DNA from: Gordonia alkanivorans NBRC 16433
GTDB lineage: Bacteria; Actinomycetota; Actinomycetes; Mycobacteriales; Mycobacteriaceae
Direction: 5' to 3'
NCBI RefSeq assembly: GCF_000225505.1
Contig: NZ_BACI01000026.1
Location: 1 to 64,000 of the forward strand
DNA length: 64,000 nt
The translations under genes were made by a program, and so were the position numbers. Below are positions 60,681 to 64,000 of this stretch, one piece after another. The notes beneath the pieces are model-generated. The model searched no databases and was not told the origin of the DNA. It worked only from the letters and a program-made list of their open reading frames with translations. Position 1 is the first letter of the stretch. Each line of letters opens with the position of its first letter.

Positions 60681-61199
60681 ATGACGCAGCCCTCGCGATA
60701 TGCGCGCCGCATGCTCCTGCCTCTGTCGATGGTGGTGTTCGCCGCGGTGTGGACCGGAGTCGCCGTGCTCGGTTCCGACGAGATGGCCGGGCACATCGGC
60801 CTGGACGGTGAGGTCACCCGCTGGGACTCGAAGTGGGGGCTCCTGAGCGGTCTCGGTCTCATCGCGGTGCTGGTCGCGGTGCTCTTCGGTCGCGCCGAGC
60901 GGATTCTGTCGCGCATCCCGGCCCGCGCAGTCAACTTCCCGAGCCGGCGGCGCAAGGCGTACTGGATGGAAGGTTCGAATCGGGACGAGTTCAATCGCCG
61001 GATGGGCGAGGACCTGGCGTTGATGGGCGGCGCGACACTGCTGATGATGGCCTGGCTGCTCGCGGCGTCGGCGATCATCGGCAGCGGCGACAGCGCGTCG
61101 TGGACCTTGGCGATCCCGGTCCTGACCTACCTGGTGGCCGTGCTCGGTTACACCGTCCACATCAGCGTCGGGTCGCGGTACGCGATCCCCGGCCACTGA
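60681..61199 (+). CDS. Multi-pass membrane protein of unknown function
   Basis: A 172-residue protein with four hydrophobic segments: RMLLPLSMVVFAAVWTGVAV, KWGLLSGLGLIAVLVAVLFG, MGGATLLMMAWLLAASAIIG, and WTLAIPVLTYLVAVLGYTVH. A basic loop (IPARAVNFPSRRRKAYWMEG) sits in the middle. It resembles small actinobacterial DUF1648-type proteins in layout only. It lies 18 nt upstream of the enoyl-CoA hydratase gene and could be cotranscribed. Confidence 0.6.
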   Translation: MTQPSRYARRMLLPLSMVVFAAVWTGVAVLGSDEMAGHIGLDGEVTRWDSKWGLLSGLGLIAVLVAVLFGRAERILSRIPARAVNFPSRRRKAYWMEGSNRDEFNRRMGEDLALMGGATLLMMAWLLAASAIIGSGDSASWTLAIPVLTYLVAVLGYTVHISVGSRYAIPGH

Positions 61200-61217
61200 C
61201 ACCGAAGGAGCCCGACG

Positions 61218-62000
61218 ATGAGCGAGACGACAGACGCGGTGTCGGTGGAGGTCGACGCGCCGCTCGGGGTGATCACCCTGCGCGCGGCTCGGCGCCGGAA
61301 CCCGTTGTCCACCACCACGATGAAGGCCGTCACGGCCGGACTCCGCCGATTCGACGAGGACTCGGACGTGCGGGTCATCGTGATCCGTGCGGAAGGTCCG
61401 GCCTTCTCGGCCGGGCACGACCTCGGTGAACTCGTCGACCGCACACTCGACGACGAACGCGCCGTTTTCGACACCTGCGCCGAGCTGATGCGAACCGTCC
61501 ACGAGGTGCGCCAGCCGGTGATCGCGGAGGTCGCGGGCATGGCCTTCGCCGCCGGATGCCAGCTCGTCGCGACGTGCGATCTCGCGGTCGCCGGTCGCAG
61601 CGCGAAGTTCTCGACCCCGGGCGTACGGATCGGCCTGTTCTGCTCGACGCCGATGGTCGCGCTGACACGGGCCGTCGGCCGCAAGCGCGCCATGCACATG
61701 CTGCTGACCGGGGAGGCGATCGACGCCGAGACCGCTGCCGATTGGGGGCTGCTCAGCGGCGTCGTCGACGATGCAGATCTCACCACGACGGTCCGGGAGC
61801 TGGCGCTGCAGATCGCCGGCTCGAGCGCGCGTACGGTGTCGATCGGCAAGCAGGCCTTCTACAAGCAGATCGAGCTCGACGAGGCGTCGGCCTACGTGGA
61901 GATGGCGGAGACGATGGCGGCCAATGCGATGACGTGCGATGCGCAGGAAGGGATGTCGGCGTTCCTCGCCAAGCGTGCACCGGTGTGGACCGACAGCTGA
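61218..62000 (+). CDS. Enoyl-CoA hydratase/isomerase (crotonase) family protein
   Basis: A 260-residue crotonase. The oxyanion-hole motifs are AEGPAFSAGHDLGELVD and GMAFAAGCQLVATCDLAVAG; the second acidic position expected in classical hydratases (Glu in the GG/AAGxxL region) is not obvious. The helix at residues 165-180 (AVGRKRAMHMLLTGEAIDAE) is conserved. It would act on acyl-CoA in beta-oxidation, perhaps of steroid side chains or rings given kshA nearby, although this link is by position only. GAAGGAG lies seven bases before the ATG. Confidence 0.87.
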   Translation: MSETTDAVSVEVDAPLGVITLRAARRRNPLSTTTMKAVTAGLRRFDEDSDVRVIVIRAEGPAFSAGHDLGELVDRTLDDERAVFDTCAELMRTVHEVRQPVIAEVAGMAFAAGCQLVATCDLAVAGRSAKFSTPGVRIGLFCSTPMVALTRAVGRKRAMHMLLTGEAIDAETAADWGLLSGVVDDADLTTTVRELALQIAGSSARTVSIGKQAFYKQIELDEASAYVEMAETMAANAMTCDAQEGMSAFLAKRAPVWTDS

Positions 62001-62092
62001 TCCCTCCGCTCCTGTTCCGCTGAGCTGAAATCGTGTGGTGCCCGACACATCCCGGTTCTTAGTCTTTCCTCATCCGAGGAAGGGATGGACCA

Positions 62093-62392
62093 ATGCAGCC
62101 GCTCGTCTGTCAGACCTGCGACGCCCGCGTGTCAGTCGCGAAATACAGTCCTGCTCACACGAGCATCCAGTGGACCGCCGACGCCAAGCAGTCCTGTCAT
62201 GAGATGGCGTCCGCGTCCGCCGTCGGGAACGCGAACTGCGGTTACGTTCTGCGCTGTGCGGCATTGGATCGCAGCATCGACCATGCGGTGACGCGCGGGG
62301 ACATCCCGATGTCGACGAGGTCGGAGCCCCGTGTCCGTCCGCTGTCCGCCGGCGATGTCGTCGCCGGGTCCGCGGCCGTCGTGCCCTCCTGA
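62093..62392 (+). CDS. Small Cys-containing actinobacterial protein upstream of kshA
   Basis: A 99-residue soluble protein. VCQTCDARVSVAKYSPAHTS carries a CxxC pair at residues 6 and 9; three further Cys occur at about 35, 49 and 55 (QSCHEM, NANCGY, LRCAALDRS). This arrangement with IQWTAD and LDRSIDHAV fits a small conserved protein often found next to steroid-degradation genes in Rhodococcus and Mycobacterium. It may hold a metal or iron-sulfur cluster; this is inference. GAGGAAGGG precedes the ATG. The kshA gene follows after 126 nt. Confidence 0.65.
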   Translation: MQPLVCQTCDARVSVAKYSPAHTSIQWTADAKQSCHEMASASAVGNANCGYVLRCAALDRSIDHAVTRGDIPMSTRSEPRVRPLSAGDVVAGSAAVVPS

Positions 62393-62518
62393 CCGTCGCG
62401 AAAACCTCATCCGCTCAGTCATTCTCATCGATCGCTTCGGGCATCACTCCCAGCTCGAGGCGATGTCTCGACGATTTCAGCCCCGTCAGTTCCAGCCCCT
62501 ACACCCATTGGAGACATC

Positions 62519-63655
62519 ATGACCGTCGAACAAGAAAGAATCGAGATCCGCAGCATCGACACCGGCACCAATCCGACGCGTTTCGCGCGCGGGTGGCACT
62601 GCATCGGGTTGGCGAAGGATTTCCGGGACGGCAAGCCCCATCAGGTCCAGGTCTTCGGTACCGACCTGGTCGTCTTCGCCGACTCGACGGGCGAACTCCA
62701 TGTGCTCGACGCGTTCTGCCGGCACATGGGTGGCAATCTCGCCCGGGGCGAGATCAAGGGCGACACCATCGCCTGCCCGTTCCACGACTGGCGGTGGAAC
62801 GGCAAGGGCCGCTGCGAATCCGTGCCCTATGCGCACCGGACGCCCAAGGTCGCACGCACCAAGGCGTGGACGACCATGGAGCGCAACGGCGTTCTGCTGG
62901 TGTGGCATTGCCCGCAGGGGACCGAACCCACCCCGGAACTCGCGATCCCGGAGATCGAGGGCTACGAGGACGGTGAGTGGAGCGACTGGACCTGGACGAC
63001 GATCCACGTCGAGGGTTCACACTGCCGTGAGATCGTGGACAACGTCGTCGACATGGCGCACTTCTTCTACGTGCACTACCAGATGCCGGAGTTCTTCAAG
63101 AACGTCTTCGACGGTCACATCGCCGGCCAGCACATGCGCTCGTACGGACGCGACGACATCAAGACCGGTGTTCAGATGGATCTGCCGGAGGCACAGACCA
63201 TCTCGGATGCGTTCTACTATGGCCCGTCGTTCATGCTCGACACCATCTACACCGTCGCCGACGGCACGACCATCGAATCCAAGCTGATCAACTGCCACTA
63301 CCCGGTCACCACGAACTCGTTCGTCCTGCAGTTCGGCACGATCGTGAAGAAGATCGAGGGCATGTCCGACGAGCAGGCCGCCGAGATGGCGACGATGTTC
63401 ACCGACGGTCTCGAGGAGCAGTTCGCGCAGGACATCGAGATCTGGAAGCACAAGTCCCGCATCGAGAATCCGCTGCTGACCGAAGAAGACGGCCCGGTCT
63501 ACCAGCTGCGTCGCTGGTACAGCCAGTTCTACGTCGACGTCGAGGAGGTCACCCCCGATATGACCCAGCGGTTCGAGTTCGAGGTCGACACCAGCCGTGC
63601 ACTCCAGAACTGGCACAAGGAAGTGGAAGAGAACCTGGCTGCTCCCAAGGAATGA
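62519..63655 (+). CDS. kshA: 3-ketosteroid-9-alpha-monooxygenase, oxygenase component KshA
   Basis: A 378-residue Rieske oxygenase that hydroxylates C9 of 3-ketosteroids, opening ring B with KstD. Rieske ligands are Cys67, His69, Cys86 and His89 (FCRHMGGN and CPFHDW), and the catalytic iron ligands His181 and His186 lie in DMAHFFYVHY; a late Asp in EQFAQDIEIW is the third. These numbers agree with M. tuberculosis KshA. It needs the reductase KshB, not in the window. GGAGACATC precedes ATG 62519. A terminator hairpin follows. Confidence 0.95.
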   Translation: MTVEQERIEIRSIDTGTNPTRFARGWHCIGLAKDFRDGKPHQVQVFGTDLVVFADSTGELHVLDAFCRHMGGNLARGEIKGDTIACPFHDWRWNGKGRCESVPYAHRTPKVARTKAWTTMERNGVLLVWHCPQGTEPTPELAIPEIEGYEDGEWSDWTWTTIHVEGSHCREIVDNVVDMAHFFYVHYQMPEFFKNVFDGHIAGQHMRSYGRDDIKTGVQMDLPEAQTISDAFYYGPSFMLDTIYTVADGTTIESKLINCHYPVTTNSFVLQFGTIVKKIEGMSDEQAAEMATMFTDGLEEQFAQDIEIWKHKSRIENPLLTEEDGPVYQLRRWYSQFYVDVEEVTPDMTQRFEFEVDTSRALQNWHKEVEENLAAPKE

Positions 63656-63662
63656 CAGTCTT

Positions 63663-63699
63663 CCCCTCGGCCCGATCTGGACAAGGTCGGGCCGAGGGG
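63663..63699. terminator. Hairpin terminator between kshA and the convergent regulator
   Basis: CCCCTCGGCCCGA (63663-63675) pairs perfectly with TCGGGCCGAGGGG (63687-63699) around an 11-nt loop. It begins 8 nt after the kshA stop and could serve both convergent genes. Confidence 0.8.
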
Positions 63700-63715
63700 G
63701 CACCAGGTTTCACCC

Positions 63716-64000
63716 CTACGTGCCGAGATCGCCCGTCGCGCTCGCGGCGGGGTTCCGCATTCCGCTCACGAAGACCGTGATGATGGTGCGTGCCAGGTCT
63801 GCCAGGGTGTTCTCCGGCGTCGGGCGGAACCATCGCGAGGCGTGCCAGACCGCGTCGTAGATCAGCTCTTGGAAGACCCTCGGGTCGATGTCGGTGCGGA
63901 ACTCGCCGAGGTCGACCCCTTCTGCGATCGCCTCCCGCCAGGCGATCTCCATCAGATCCGCGGTCGCCGTCATGTCGGCTTCCACGACCCGCTCGCGCAT
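63716..64000 (-). CDS. TetR-type regulator, C-terminal part (runs off the window)
   Basis: Ninety-four residues are visible; the DNA-binding domain lies beyond the right edge. LGEFRTDIDPRVFQELIYDA, VWHASRWFRPTPENTLADLA and RTIITVFVSGMRN are the closing helices of the TetR ligand domain, close in type to KstR2-like regulators. The ATG at exactly 64000 is probably internal. Its position next to kshA suggests steroid-linked control but this cannot be proven here. Confidence 0.65.
   Translation of the reverse strand: MRERVVEADMTATADLMEIAWREAIAEGVDLGEFRTDIDPRVFQELIYDAVWHASRWFRPTPENTLADLARTIITVFVSGMRNPAASATGDLGT

Noticed and set aside
62001-62518. A KstR operator near kshA
   Set aside because: Only an isolated GGTTCTTAG half-site at 62054 was found; no partner arm is present at the right spacing.

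Overview
This window reads as chromosomal DNA from a high-GC, mycolic-acid-type actinobacterium (Mycobacteriales/Corynebacteriales). Gordonia or a close Rhodococcus relative is the best guess. The evidence is an Lsr2-type nucleoid protein, a resuscitation-promoting factor, the steroid ring hydroxylase KshA, an Rv3717-like cell-wall amidase, frequent GTG starts and actinobacterial families such as DUF1707, DUF2339 and DUF2236. I see no insertion sequence, prophage, CRISPR array, rRNA or tRNA. The genus is inferred.

Layout, left to right. 1-6.6 kb: a TetR regulator with a 23-bp palindrome beside a Tat-type multicopper oxidase whose 5' end is frame-disrupted, then an SQR/NDH-like flavoprotein, a flavin reductase-RibD-like reductase pair and a Gln/Pro-Tyr-repeat membrane protein. 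7-16.8 kb: aquaporin, an ABC-F ATPase, an ArsR-AHSA1 pair with its own palindromic promoter, a DODA-type dioxygenase, an HxlR/SnoaL divergent pair, a beta-lactamase-like lipoprotein lacking the catalytic Lys, a DUF1707 protein, a cation/H+ antiporter and a PHP protein. 16.8-24.8 kb: Lsr2, an unknown lipoprotein whose start abuts that of TrhO, a CobW GTPase, a peptidoglycan amidase, and an SDR-fructosamine-kinase-nucleosidase run. 24.8-32 kb: RmuC, an alkylation-repair pair (Ogt and a fused Ada-AlkA protein), an AI-2E-type permease, YchF-YjdM and a glyoxalase-fold protein.

32-44.4 kb: an APC amino-acid permease, then a nucleobase module (NCS1 permease, PucR regulator, cytosine-deaminase-like enzyme, IPNS-family oxygenase), an HtrA/PepD protease, a hemerythrin-SRPBCC pair with a TetR gene beside it, an AraC-GyrI regulator, and cyanase divergent from a formate/nitrite-type channel. 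44.4-56.8 kb: DUF2339 membrane protein, AmpG-like MFS transporter, a TetR/DUF2236 oxygenase divergon with a 47-bp compound palindrome, and the complete urea ABC importer urtABCDE. 56.9-64 kb: an rpf gene with a one-base frameshift in a C tract, a cytochrome P450/TetR divergon with two tandem operator-like repeats, an Old Yellow Enzyme, an enoyl-CoA hydratase, and kshA with a small Cys-rich partner. A TetR gene runs off the right edge.

The window is mostly single-gene or two-gene units. Several share one regulatory design: a regulator divergent from or next to a redox enzyme, with a strong inverted repeat between them. Many genes without a Shine-Dalgarno sequence have a TANNNT-like hexamer 5-8 nt before the start codon, as expected for leaderless mRNAs. 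Nitrogen scavenging recurs (urea importer, cyanase, nucleobase uptake and deamination).
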